Assembly: GCA_022497155.1 (NCBI GenBank)
Contig: MU385760.1
Location: 310,001-374,000 of the forward strand
Length of the DNA: 64,000 nucleotides
Direction: 5' to 3'
Origin: Whalleya microplaca
Taxonomy: Eukaryota; Ascomycota; Sordariomycetes; Xylariales; Xylariaceae
This document shows, one piece after another, positions 48,528 through 58,759 of the stretch. A program made the translations under genes and the position numbers. The notes below the pieces were generated by a model that searched no databases, had not been told where the DNA came from, and saw nothing but the letters and a program-made list of their open reading frames with translations. Numbering within the stretch: position 1 is the stretch's first letter; the number at the start of each line of letters is the position of its first letter.

Positions 48528-50414
48528 TCAGAAGCCCATCATTTTGGTCCAGGCTGCTTTCTCCTTGTCCAATACTGCACGGTCTTGTTCTAGCATCTCA
48601 GATAGGCTAAGGCGTCTCTTGGAGCCCGCTTGTGTAGTCGTATGGGTAGTAGACAGCGAGTAGTCAGACACTCTGCCTTCATTGGCACCAGGAATGCCGA
48701 CCAAGGTGACAAGCTTAGCTTGTAGTGCTACTGGGTCCGAAAACTTTCGATGATTGACAAGAGATGATATGTCAGATCCACGGCGCTGTCTCCTAGCCCT
48801 GTTGTTCTCAGCAGCTTCTCTACGAATAGCTAGGCCATTCCGTGCGCCGAGGAAAGATGTTCTGCGAGAAAGACCTGCCTAAGGCTCCGGCGCAGGTATC
48901 ACTGTCTCTTTACGAGATTGACCCGAAAACTTTGCCCGATGGGAACCATGCACTTTATTCTTCTGCTCCTTGTCAGAAACAATGGCACCACACATGGAAT
49001 CGGGCGTTGTTGGTCCAAAGGTTGGGGAGACTCTAGGCACAACCTTCGGGGTAAATTTTGGGGTTCGCGGTCCTTCAATGGGAATAGGTAAAGGCGCCTG
49101 ACTAGAGCGAAGTCGCTGAGCCTTTTTGGTGTAGAGCGTAGGCGAGTCTTGAGTGAATGGATCGGCGAAGAGCGGTTCTAGAGAACCCTGTAAGCCGTCG
49201 GTCCACGAAGCACATCTGGTCTCCTGTACAGGCCCTCTCATCACTGAAGCGGAATTCACACCATCACTCTGATTCTTCATTTCAGGATCCTCACCTGAGT
49301 TCTCGAGCAGGTGGGACATGAGTGCCCCAGACATGAGATACTTGTTTTCCGTATTCCTCCGCGACGTCCTCCGCGACGCGGAAGGTTTATCGTAGACGAT
49401 AGGAAAATCGTCAATGTGATCCTTCACAATGTCGTCAATTCGACGTTGCCGTTCCAATTTCTCAGCCAGATCCGTTGTCTGGGTGCCCTTGTGAGAAGAG
49501 GCAGATTTCTCCGATATTGTAGTTTCATCCCTAGTTGAATATCGATGACCCCGCTGCTTGGATTTTAACAACTGTGTACGAAGATCTTTGCGATTCTTTA
49601 GTTTCTCACGAGCATTGGTCGACGAGCCTTCCATTCCTCTGGGCTTGGGATTGTGCGGAGCAACCATCGGATCCAACATCTTCTAGCTGTCGTTATCTTG
49701 GGCTGCCTTGTCCGACACCTCTGTTGCCTTAGTGGGGATCGAGATGGAGGTCTGTTCGTCTGGTAGATCCAATTTGTGTTTTTTCTTCGAGGTGCCGTCT
49801 CCATTATTAGCCTTCTCATCCTTCTTTTTTCTCTTCTTGCTGGCGGATTTGTCACCAACGGAGGAGGAATCAGTTGAAAAATCGTTGGCTATTACATCCC
49901 GAGCAGCATGTTTGACTCTGTTGCGGCGGTTGGTCCCCTTCCCGTGCACATTTTTCTTGTCCTCGGAGCTCATTTCTACCTCGTGCTTTCCAGGCAGGAT
50001 ACCGCACTGGAAGTCGGAGCCTAGATGCCTCTTTAATCTCCGGAGAAGTTTTCGGATAAGGCTACAATCGCTAGCACGCTCAGGTCTTGGGTCGAGCCTG
50101 TGATATCTTTCTCGCCGAGTCAGTTTTCCTGATCGCTTTCTGATATGGCGTCGCTTTCGCTTTTGTAGAAGTCTCTGCCGTCGAAGTAGCTGGTGATACT
50201 CCTGACTACGCTCATTACTCACGCGTAAAAATTCCTTGTCGAGTTCCCTCTGCTTTACTATCAATCTGTTTGTCTTATCTGTAATGATATTGCGCGCTTC
50301 TGTGGATAAAGGGTTCGGAAGCTCAAGCTTCAAGGAGGGGTCAACATCACGACGAATCTTAGACTTGCGCCTTCCTTTGGCATCGGGAAGCTGAGTTGCA
50401 GAGATGCCCGCCAT
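48528..50414 (-). CDS. Uncharacterised basic protein gene with two in-frame TAG codons (gene X)
   Basis: Unknown protein. One reading frame runs from ATG 50414 to TGA 48530-48528: 629 codons interrupted only by TAG at 49685-49683 and 48881-48879. Segment 1 (243 codons) is basic and helical (KQRELDKEFLRVSNERSQEY, then KRKRRHIRKR) and ends with a nuclear-signal-like KKRKKKDEKAN. Segment 2 (267 codons) has RRIDDIVKDHIDDFPIVYDK and ENKYLMSGALMSHLLENSG. Segment 3 (116 codons) has SRRTSFLGARNGLAIRREAA and ends LSLSEMLEQDRAVLD...WTKMMGF. Such lengths are unlikely to stay open by chance after a stop. Because both TAGs end in AG, they could instead be 3' splice sites, but the available donors (GTTGGT at about 49868, GTGCAT) are weak or give unusual introns. 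No family recognised. Confidence 0.6.
48879..48881 (-). other. Second in-frame TAG of gene X
   Basis: The UAG lies at the 3' end of a 13-base loop closed by a perfect six-base stem, ACCUGC/GCAGGU (48897-48892 with 48878-48873). Confidence 0.5.
49683..49685 (-). other. First in-frame TAG of gene X
   Basis: The UAG lies in a nine-base loop closed by CGACA/UGUUG (49692-49688 with 49678-49674), which includes one G-U pair. An ATG follows two codons later. Confidence 0.5.
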
Positions 50415-51139
50415 GATCGGTATCAACCTGGAAGAAGTTGGTGAATGGGAAGTACGTCCAAGTAGGTAGGCCGGCTAGACAGGCGCATGCAGTGCACCTA
50501 TTGTACCCACGTAGCAGAGGGCCAGTGTACTATGACACAACAGTGAGAATTAGAAATTGATGTCCAATCACCCTGGGAGAGGAATCCCAGACATATCGTG
50601 GTGTTCCAATGGATACCCTGAAGTGTCTATGGAAACGCATACAATGGATTATCCCAGCAATCACATCTCCATGGGCGACTATGCTCATACATGTATAAGT
50701 AACGCTGAAGTAAATCGCACGATACTTAGGCACCTACGTCATTTATTGATGTTGTTCTGGCAGAATAAGAGGAGTGGGGAGAGTCGGTGCTGTGAAATGC
50801 CGGCTTTCCAATGGGGTAGGCGGTGAGAGCTCCCTCTGGTACATATGTACATATACTAAGTAGACCTGCGCGTACCTAGGTACCTATCGTAATAGGACAG
50901 AGCTGTGATGATTAAACAACCTAAGCATCCACTCCATATTTCTTATTCCGAACCTCGGCACGAGGAGCCAAAGCCAGGGATCCAGGTGGAGCGGGCAGGT
51001 GTTTTGCGCGCAGGCGTTGGGAGCTTCTATAAGCTTCAATTCTCTGATTCCAGAGTCCAATTGATTGTTTCCGGCGATCAACGATTATCTTATCTGAAAA
51101 ATCTCCATATTATAGCCAATACCAGGGACAGAAAGGAAA
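50415..51139. promoter_or_regulatory. Divergent promoter between gene X and the hydratase gene
   Basis: About 720 bp between two divergent starts. It contains a TACCTAGGTACCTA palindromic cluster near 50873-50886. No gene recognised. Confidence 0.45.
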
Positions 51140-52182
51140 ATGAGTGGCCCAGGAGCTGGTTTTGAATACCCTCCCACCCCGGTATCGTGGACGAAGCGTG
51201 ATATTCTACTGTTCGCTAACACTGTCGGCTGCACGTCTGACGAGCTCAACTTCCTCTACGTGAGTATTTCGAAATCCACCAGAAAAAGAAAACCGTCGTC
51301 TAATAAAGCTTAGGAACTTGACCCGAACTTCTCGGTATTTCCAACCTACCCGGTCGTCCTACGTAAGATGCGCCATCTCCCCTCCTCTCACCCCCACCAC
51401 CAGGCTCTGACGGCCGTACAGCTTTCAAAAAGGACGCGCAAGATGTCATAGACTTCTACGCCGCCCAGAAGGCGATCAGGATTCCCGGCGTACCCGAATT
51501 CGATGCGCGCCGAGTCGTCGACGGCCAGCGACTGGTCCAATTCCTCAAGCCCCTCCCCACCGAATCGGCCGGTAAGAAGTTCGAAATCCGCAGCAAGGTC
51601 CTAGGCGTATACGACAAGGGCCGTCCGGGCACCGTCGTGGAGATCCAACAAGACCTAGTGGACGCCGGCACGGGCGAGTTATACTCGCGCGCGATCGGGA
51701 GCTCGTTCTACGTCGCACAGGGGAACTGGGGTGGTCCCAAGGGCCCCGCGACGGAGAACTTCCCGCCACCCCAGGGCAAGACGCCCGACGTCGAGTTCGA
51801 GGACCAGACCAACAAGCAGACGCCGCTGTTATACCGCCTCAATGGCGACTACAACCCGCTCCACGCCCACCCGGAGCCGGGCAAGAAGATGGGCTTTGGA
51901 GGCGTCATCATCCATGGCTTATACTCGTTCAACTCGGCTTGCCATGGTCTGTTGCAGAAGCTCGGCGGCAGTGACCCCGCCAATATCAAGGAGTTCCAGG
52001 CTCGTTTTGCCAGCCCTGTGAAACCCGGCGATAAAATAGTCACCTCCGTCTGGAGAACTGGCGAGAAGAAGGGCGAATGGGAGGAGATTAGGTTTGTGGT
52101 CAAGGTTGCTGGCGGAAAGGTCTGTTTAAGCAACGGACGGGCGCTCATGAAGGTGGTGGGAGAAGCTAAGAGCAAGCTGTGA
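51140..52182 (+). CDS. MaoC-type enoyl-CoA hydratase/dehydratase ending in SKL
   Basis: Putative peroxisomal (R)-specific enoyl-CoA hydratase for fatty-acid beta-oxidation. Exons 51140-51259, 51314-51362 and 51404-52182 give 315 residues; joins restore LNFLYELDPNFSVFPTYPVVL and a SDGRTAF segment. It has the tandem hot-dog arrangement. The N-terminal part matches multifunctional-enzyme hydratase domains, and the C-terminal part contains the catalytic hydratase-2 motif YRLNGDYNPLHAHPE (Asp and His) and GFGGVIIHGLYSF. The protein ends AKSKL, a PTS1, consistent with PEX5-dependent import. In many fungi this domain is the C-terminal part of the multifunctional Fox2 enzyme; here it stands alone. 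Confidence 0.92.
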
Positions 52183-52519
52183 GCGATTTCTTTGAATTAA
52201 TATGCGCGGAATATCCCAATGGGAGTTACATTTCGAATTATATATAAAACAGAGTAAATACGCATCGAATGTTCAAACTTATAAATATCGATTTCCCTCG
52301 TTTCTGGTTCGTTGAGTTGAACCCATTGTAATCCGTATGTATAATAAGTTCAAACCAGTAACGGGGCTTGTGACGCGGTAACAATTGCTGCCTATAATCT
52401 GTAAATCCCGTTACTTGGCATTTGTTCTCCCAGGCACCTTCTTTTCAATCTCAGTGGAACTACCTACGCAGACAACTCATACTTTATGTAAATGAGTTAA
52501 TAGTAGCAATTCCGTACCA
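52183..52519. promoter_or_regulatory. Upstream region of the tubulin cofactor E gene
   Basis: AT-rich 340 bp between the hydratase stop and the next start on the same strand. No gene recognised. Confidence 0.45.
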
Positions 52520-54362
52520 ATGGATACCAGTCCGAAGGTCGGCGATCGGCTATCTTACGATGGAGCTGTCTGCACTGTTCGATACGTGGGCGAAGTCGCT
52601 GGCACATCTGGGCGCTGGCTCGGCGTCGAATGGGACGACCCAGGCCGAGGAAAACATGACGGCTCTTATAAGGGAGTGAGCTATTTTAAATGTAAGTGAG
52701 ATATCTGATTAATTTTCATCGAGTGAACGATTCTGTCCTAATTATGAGAAGGCCAATCGAGAGCATCGACCGCTGCGTCCTTCGTGCGGCCAACCCGGCC
52801 TGCCGGAAAGGCACAGAGCTTTGTTGCGGCATTGACTGAGAAGTACGCCGCGGAACTGTCAAATGCGAGTGCAATACAGTTCTCGGGCAAGATAGCAGAG
52901 GAAGTCGGGTTCGAAAAGATCCGTCGTAAGCAGGCTCAATTATCCGAACTGAAGGTCGTCATCCTCGACGATTCACGTGTTGCGTCGGTCTATGCCGATG
53001 GCGACAAACCTATCAGTGAGATATGTCCTAAGGTTGTCGAGTTGGACCTCAGCCGTAACCTCTTCCAGAGGATTGGCACGGTCATAGCCATCTGTTCTGA
53101 GCTGCCTGGCTTACGCAACTTGCGCTTGAAGTGAGTCACAGCCCATTTCGCTCCCCAGTTACATCTAGTTACTCAACAGAACTAGTGGCAATCGATTTCA
53201 AGATATCCTCAGTGATGAAGGCCTACGAGGTGCTGAACAATTCTTGGAAAATACCAAGGATCTGTGGCTTGAGGCAACACTGATGAGTTGGGAAGAGACG
53301 TGCCACATCGCGACCAAATTTGAAGCACTTGCACTTCTCTCAGCTAGCACGAATCAGCTGTCCTTTCTCCCGCCGGTTCCTCTAGGATCATTAACCTCAA
53401 CTCTGGTATCTTTGAACCTAGAGTTCAATGATTTCACCGCTGTAGCCGATGTTGCGCGGCTTGCCGAGTTGAAATCGCTTCGCAATCTCTACCTCAAAGG
53501 CAACCGCATTTCCATGATTACGCAAGACCCGTCACATGGATCGCCGGTCTTCCCAATAAGTCTAAAGTATCTCGATGTGTCATATAATCAAGTATCATCA
53601 TGGGCGTTCGTCGACGCACTCCCGACCTGTTTCCCCGGCCTAACCTCTCTTCGCTTTTCCCATAACCCTATCTACGACAACCCGGATCCTGAATACTCCA
53701 TCCACTCTAAGACAGTCGCAGAAGAAGCGTACATGTTCACAGTTGGTCGCCTCGCTACTATCCAGAGCCTCAACTTTGGCACAATCTCTCGTAGCGATCG
53801 CCAGGATGCCGAAATGTTCTACCTAGCGCGTATTGCCAAGCACCTAGCTGCAGTACCGGAGAGTCAGGAATCAGAGATCATCAAGCATCACAAGCGTTAT
53901 GCTGAGCTGTGCGGGCTGTATGGGCCGCCAGTAGTCAACAGGCAAAAAGAGATAAATCCTGCTTTCCTGGAAGCCAGACTAGTAGCTGTTCACTTCGTTT
54001 TCCATCCAGCAGATGGCGGAGACACCATAGAGAGGATCACCAGGATCCCAAGGAGTTTTGATATCTACACCGTTAAGGGGATTGCTGGCAAGCTGTTCGG
54101 CGTTAGACCGCTTGGTCTGCGTTTGATCTGGGAAACGGGAGAGTGGGACCCTGTTGCCGGGTTTGACGATGAAGTTGAAGACAGCAGTGACGAAGATATG
54201 GAGGAGCAAGTGGAAGAAGCCGTACACCTAGGTGAGAGCTCGCAACCGGAAGGCAGGGCTGGTAAGTGGGTCAAGCGAGAGGTTGAGCTGCAAGACGGGC
54301 CACGGCAGCTTGGATTCTGTGTTGATGGCCTAGAGGCAAATATCCGGGTTGAAACCCGGTGA
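52520..54362 (+). CDS. PAC2: Tubulin-folding cofactor E (Pac2/TBCE)
   Basis: Helps assemble and dissociate alpha/beta-tubulin dimers. Exons 52520-52691, 52752-53130 and 53186-54362 give 575 residues. The CAP-Gly domain spans about residues 1-75 (VGDRLSYDGAVCTVRYVGEV then GRWLGVEWDDPGRGKHDG). Leucine-rich repeats follow (about 130-330; VVELDLSRNLFQ, LRNLRLNGNRFQ, LVSLNLEFNDFT, LKYLDVSYNQVS). A ubiquitin-like domain with an acidic insert is C-terminal. Intron 1 splits the CAP-Gly; the join restores YFKCQSRASTAASFVRPTRP. Intron 2 has two in-frame acceptors six bases apart (exon start 53186 or 53180), giving LRLNGNRF or LRLKTSGNRF. Confidence 0.94.
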
Positions 54363-54765
54363 TGCAGATATCTTTACTGTAGCTTATTCAAGCAGTTCAC
54401 AAGCTGGTATGTATGTCTTCCCACTGTACATACTTCAGTTACTTAAGCAAGCCTCTAGATCCAAGAAAGTTCTATTGCGGAAGAACGAATGTGAAATTTA
54501 CTATAGATTCTACGAATGTCTTGGGTTGTCTGACAAAGTTTGCTTTCATTGGCTATCCAACAGCAATATACAAACGCATAGCAACACTAATACGGAATAA
54601 ACCACCAACAACTATAAGCAAACAGAGAGGCTACCAACTCAAACGATGCAACAAAGCCTACCTTCTTAAGAAGACTCATCAATGACACATGCAACTTATG
54701 ACTCTTTACTAGCGATGACTAAAGTCGTCATAACCTGAACCCTACAACCACCTGAATCTCAAGAA
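54363..54765. other. Intergenic region before the CCCH gene
   Basis: About 400 bp with no gene recognised. It contains the 3' end of the tubulin cofactor gene and the probable leader of the CCCH gene. Confidence 0.4.
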
Positions 54766-56469
54766 ATGGTTCAGAGACCAGCACCACCAACGTCATCAAG
54801 CTCATCTAGTCTCGGGCATAGCCAGAGTCTCCCGACAGCAGAAACGATGAGCCTAAATCAGAAACACGCCACCAACAGCGGGGGCAGCACCAAGTCTGCG
54901 CCACCGAATCTGCCAACCCCTAACCACCAGATCCCCTTACCACACCACTTCCTCGTGCGTCCCGGGGCAACCAGACACACGGCCTCGGGCACGGTGACGA
55001 TCCCAGGTCCCATCGTGCCGCTCGTGGCCGTCGACCAGCTTCCCGAGTGGCTCGATCTGGTCGGAGTCCCGCGCGAGCTGAGCCTGGAGCAGACAGTCGG
55101 GCTCTCCAACTTGGGCACCGTGATCAGGGACCCTGAATACTATGAAGTCGCGCAGACATACAGCGGCTACAAAGATGACGACGATGGTGAAGTGCAGCAG
55201 GGCCCGGACACATCAGTGGGGAACAATTGCAGACATCAGCAACGACAGCGTCGTGACGACACCGCCGACAACAGCAGCAGCACGAATCGAGCAGTGAACC
55301 CACCATCCACTTCCTCCTCGTCAGCAACCGTGGCACCAACGAACTCGCGCATGGATCCCGCCGCCAAGTCCTTCACCAGCACCAGCGCCAGCACCAGCAA
55401 ACCCGGTCTCGGCAGCAGCAAGCATGCCCCCGGTACCACCAACAACAGATCCAACGCCAACGCCAACAACACACTCAGCAACACCAACGCCACCGAGCCG
55501 CCCACGCTCATAGGCCTACACCCGCGTCTGCCCTCGCCCACCGTCACCGGCAGCACGCCGCCCGGAAACCCGTATCCGGTGATCCGCGCGCCGGCGGCGC
55601 CGGCGCACTACGCAAGCTACGCCAATGCCTCCCCCTTGCACCCGGCGGACCGCCTGCTCGCGCACAGCTACACACCTCAGGCGCCGCACGCGCACGCGCA
55701 CAAACCCAACAACACCACCTCCTCAAACCCCAACCACGGAGGAGGAGCGGGACGCGCGAGCACGCACCAGCAGGGCACAAGCAGAGTGTACTGCCATCAC
55801 TGGTGCCACCACGGGACCTGCAAGTGGGGGCGGACGTGCCGGTACGCGCACGCGATGCCGGGGACGGTCGAGGGCCTGCGCGAGGTCGGCCTGCGCGAGT
55901 TCCCGGCCTGGTACATGGCCGCCATGGCGTTCGCGGGGCCCCACCACCACCCCCTGGGGCTAGGAGGGCTGCCGCTGCACCCGCACCAGATGGCGATCGG
56001 TGGTGGTGGGGGGGTGTGGTATCCTACCGTCCCTCAAGGTGGCGCTGCTGGCGGTATGCTGGTTGCTGCTGGTGGAGGAGGAGGTGGTGGTGGGGGTAGG
56101 AGGGCTAGGGAGCGCGAGCGGAGGGAGCTGATGAATGCGATGGCTGGTACGGCGGGCGGGAGTGGAGGAGGGGGAGGGAAACAGCAGCGGCGGGAGGGCG
56201 GTGGCGAGGGTGAGGGTATCAAGGACGCGGAAAGATCCCAGCGCCAGCACCAGCAGCGTAACCGCAAGGGAAAAGGGGTCGACAAGACTAGCGCCGGCTC
56301 CGGTGGCAACAATGGACCCGAGTCAAGAACCAAAGCAGAGGCTGTTCGCAAGCAACCCGACCAGCTGGAGAAGGAGAAGGCGGAGGCCGCTGCGGCTGCT
56401 GACGAGGAGAAGAGAAAGCTGAAGGAGCTCGCTGATGCGCAAAAGGACCAGAAGCTGGTTGATATTTGA
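54766..56469 (+). CDS. CCCH-type zinc finger protein
   Basis: Putative RNA-binding regulator. A single exon of 567 residues. One CCCH finger, with spacing C-x8-C-x5-C-x3-H, lies near residues 344-364 (YCHHWCHHGTCKWGRTCRYA then H). It is followed by VGLREFPAWYMAAMAFAGP, which together with the finger resembles a group of fungal CCCH proteins. The N-terminus is Ser/Thr/Asn-rich and the middle holds PPTLIGLHPRLPSPTV; a Gly-rich stretch and a charged Lys/Glu coiled coil (KAEAVRKQPDQLEKEKAEAA) form the C-terminus. A second ATG at codon 28 is an alternative start. Most of the protein is low complexity, so orthology is not claimed. Confidence 0.75.
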   Translation: MVQRPAPPTSSSSSSLGHSQSLPTAETMSLNQKHATNSGGSTKSAPPNLPTPNHQIPLPHHFLVRPGATRHTASGTVTIPGPIVPLVAVDQLPEWLDLVGVPRELSLEQTVGLSNLGTVIRDPEYYEVAQTYSGYKDDDDGEVQQGPDTSVGNNCRHQQRQRRDDTADNSSSTNRAVNPPSTSSSSATVAPTNSRMDPAAKSFTSTSASTSKPGLGSSKHAPGTTNNRSNANANNTLSNTNATEPPTLIGLHPRLPSPTVTGSTPPGNPYPVIRAPAAPAHYASYANASPLHPADRLLAHSYTPQAPHAHAHKPNNTTSSNPNHGGGAGRASTHQQGTSRVYCHHWCHHGTCKWGRTCRYAHAMPGTVEGLREVGLREFPAWYMAAMAFAGPHHHPLGLGGLPLHPHQMAIGGGGGVWYPTVPQGGAAGGMLVAAGGGGGGGGGRRARERERRELMNAMAGTAGGSGGGGGKQQRREGGGEGEGIKDAERSQRQHQQRNRKGKGVDKTSAGSGGNNGPESRTKAEAVRKQPDQLEKEKAEAAAAADEEKRKLKELADAQKDQKLVDI

Positions 56470-56781
56470 GCAAGAAACACACGGAAATGTATTTTGATCT
56501 GGTATTAGTAGAGATTGGCACTTCACAGGGAGGAGCACTGGTGATGTCAACTTCGAGCTGCTTGATCAAGTGATAGTAGGTAGAATTCACGACTACTGTT
56601 TACTTTAACCACCTAATAACTCCGACCATGCTCTCAGACAAAGGGACACACGGCTTAAGGACGTACACAACTAACTGAGACACGATATTCCCATGGCACA
56701 TACATAACTCGTTGGATTTTTTGTACAGTCGTCTCCTTTTACACCACCACATCTCTAACGGACTCCAGCCTATGATTTAGT
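56470..56781. other. Convergent 3' region
   Basis: About 310 bp between the stops of the CCCH gene (+) and SDHB (-). No gene recognised. Confidence 0.45.
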
Positions 56782-57753
56782 TTAAAAGGCCATCGTCTTC
56801 TTGATCTCCGCGATAGCCAAACCGGGGTTCAGGCCCTTCGGGCAAGTTCGCGTGCAGTTCAGGATAGTGTGACACCTGTACAAACTCATCGAGTTCTCGA
56901 GGGCGGCCTTGCGCTCGGCCTTGCGCTCGTCTCGGGAATCGGCGAGCCAACGGTAGGATTGAAGCAGGATGGCGGGTCCCAGGTACTCCTCGGCGTTCCA
57001 CCAGTAGGACGGACACGATGTCGAGCAGCAAGCGCAAAGAATACACTCGTATAAACCATCCAGCTTTCGGCGGTCGGCCTTGCTTTGCCGGTATTCTTTG
57101 TTCTAGAGAAGAGAGCAGCAGTTAGCGCGACGAATGTAAATCCGACCTGGGGCGGCACCTTACGTCTGGCGCAGGGGTATCTCTTTGCAGATACGGCTTA
57201 ATTGACTTGTATTGCTTGTAAAAGTGCGTCAAATCCGGGACCAGGTCCTTGACGACATATGTGTGAGGCAAAGGGTAGATCTTCATCTCGGCGCCAGTGT
57301 CGGTAGGAATTCGACCTGGGAGGCGCATGAGCTACCAAAACCTCGAAACATTGGCGACAGAGTGCGCCATCACGACTTACATAGGCAGGCTAATGTATTT
57401 GTTCCGTTGATGTTCATGGCACAGCTACCGCAGATACCCTCTCGGCAACTCCGGCGGAATGTTAACGTCGGGTCCAGCTCGTTCTTGATCCTGACCAGAG
57501 CATCGAGAACCATAGGCCCCGTCTTGTTTAGATCTAATGTGTATGTCTGCATTCTTGGCTTCTCGGTCGGGCTGTCGGGGTTCCAACGGTAGATCTGGAA
57601 GGACTTCATGCGCGAATCGCTGCTGCCCTTGGGATTTGCGTCGATCGTCGCACTGCCGAGGGACGCCATTGATCGCGCGAACATTGTCGGCTGCATTGCT
57701 GTTCGCGACGAGGCGGCCAGGAGCCGGGTCGAGGTAGAGCGGAGGGCTGCCAT
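56782..57753 (-). CDS. sdhB: Succinate dehydrogenase iron-sulfur subunit
   Basis: Complex II subunit passing electrons from FAD to ubiquinone in the mitochondrial inner membrane. Exons 57753-57381, 57315-57164 and 57102-56782 give 281 residues; joins restore [19 protein letters not shown] and [13 protein letters not shown]. All three iron-sulfur clusters are intact: 2Fe-2S in [10 protein letters not shown] with the later ACLC, 4Fe-4S in [11 protein letters not shown], and 3Fe-4S in [14 protein letters not shown]. The first ~35 residues ([20 protein letters not shown]) are a mitochondrial presequence. The His of RCHTI, the residue changed in SDHI-resistant fungal isolates, is present here at about residue 253. 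A reading frame in another frame runs through to 56777; the true stop is TAA at 56784-56782. Confidence 0.97.
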
Positions 57754-58759
57754 CGTGGGCAATCGGTGGGTAAGGTCAGTCAATCAAGATCGGGATAATC
57801 TGGATAATCTCTCTCTTTCTCCCTTGTTTGGAGGGGGTGTTTAAGCGACAGAAAGAAAGTAGTATGTAGAAAGGGAAAAATGGCCAAGACTACAAGATGC
57901 TGGAGGTGTCGATATGTGAGTACAAAGGACCAATTAAGGTTCTGTTCTAGGACTCAGACTAGGGAGCAATTTCGTAATTAGCAGCAGTGTGTTTGTATGG
58001 GAATAGTGGCAAAGAGTTGAGAGAGAATGCCTTCATCATCGACCTTTCCGATCCCATTAGCCCTCGGTTATTGGTCTTGACCTCTTCCGCCAATCATGTG
58101 CTTTCAATTAATCAACTCACCCGGGCCCTGAGTTATTTCCGCCTTCCTAATTCCCGGAGTCAGATGCCCCCAAGCCCCCGACCCACCTGCCTACCTTAGC
58201 GACATAGGCAACCGATCCATTCCGGGACAAGGTCAGTACCTATCCACAATATGTAGTTAAACGGCATTATAGCACTACTGGTCAACGTCTGTCTGTCGGT
58301 TAGTAAGATATAGTAAGTATGTATATGTAGGTACGCATAAAATGTGCTAAGCGTTTGTTTGCTCTCACCATGACTTCAAGGTGACGATAGCCCCATGAAA
58401 TATAAAAGGGTCATTCAGTGACGGGCATACATGTACACACACATATATATACTTCAAATATGACCCCTATACATATAGTCATTCAATATGAAGTCAACTA
58501 GGTACATAACTGCGCCTAGCACATGAATCTCGGATCATGTCGCCCATTTATGTAAATGAAGATAACGCACTGCGCTGGTATAACATTCCTCGGACCCCCC
58601 AAGCATTACAGCTCAGCCTACATACCTCTAGATAACAAAGATGAATCAGAACCCCTCTCCCTTCCTCGAGTACGCACTCATCTCACCATAGTTTTAGTCC
58701 CTTTTAGCCTTTGGCAGCTATAAATTAGTTGCAAATACATGTTTACCTGTCGACAACGC
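57754..58759. promoter_or_regulatory. Upstream region of sdhB and 3' side of the F-box gene
   Basis: About 1 kb. The SDHB promoter should lie just upstream of 57753; the rest is low-complexity and AT-rich. No gene recognised. Confidence 0.45.

Noticed and set aside
48860..48960. Intron removing the second TAG of gene X
   Set aside because: A GTAAAG donor with a good TCTCGCAG acceptor gives a 52-bp intron but shifts the frame and meets a stop soon after; the in-frame donor GTGCAT is weak.
49683..49870. Intron removing the first TAG of gene X
   Set aside because: A GTTGGT donor near 49868 and the TAG itself as acceptor would keep frame, but this would remove a Lys-rich nuclear-signal-like segment and has no well-placed branch site. 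Kept as an alternative, not preferred.
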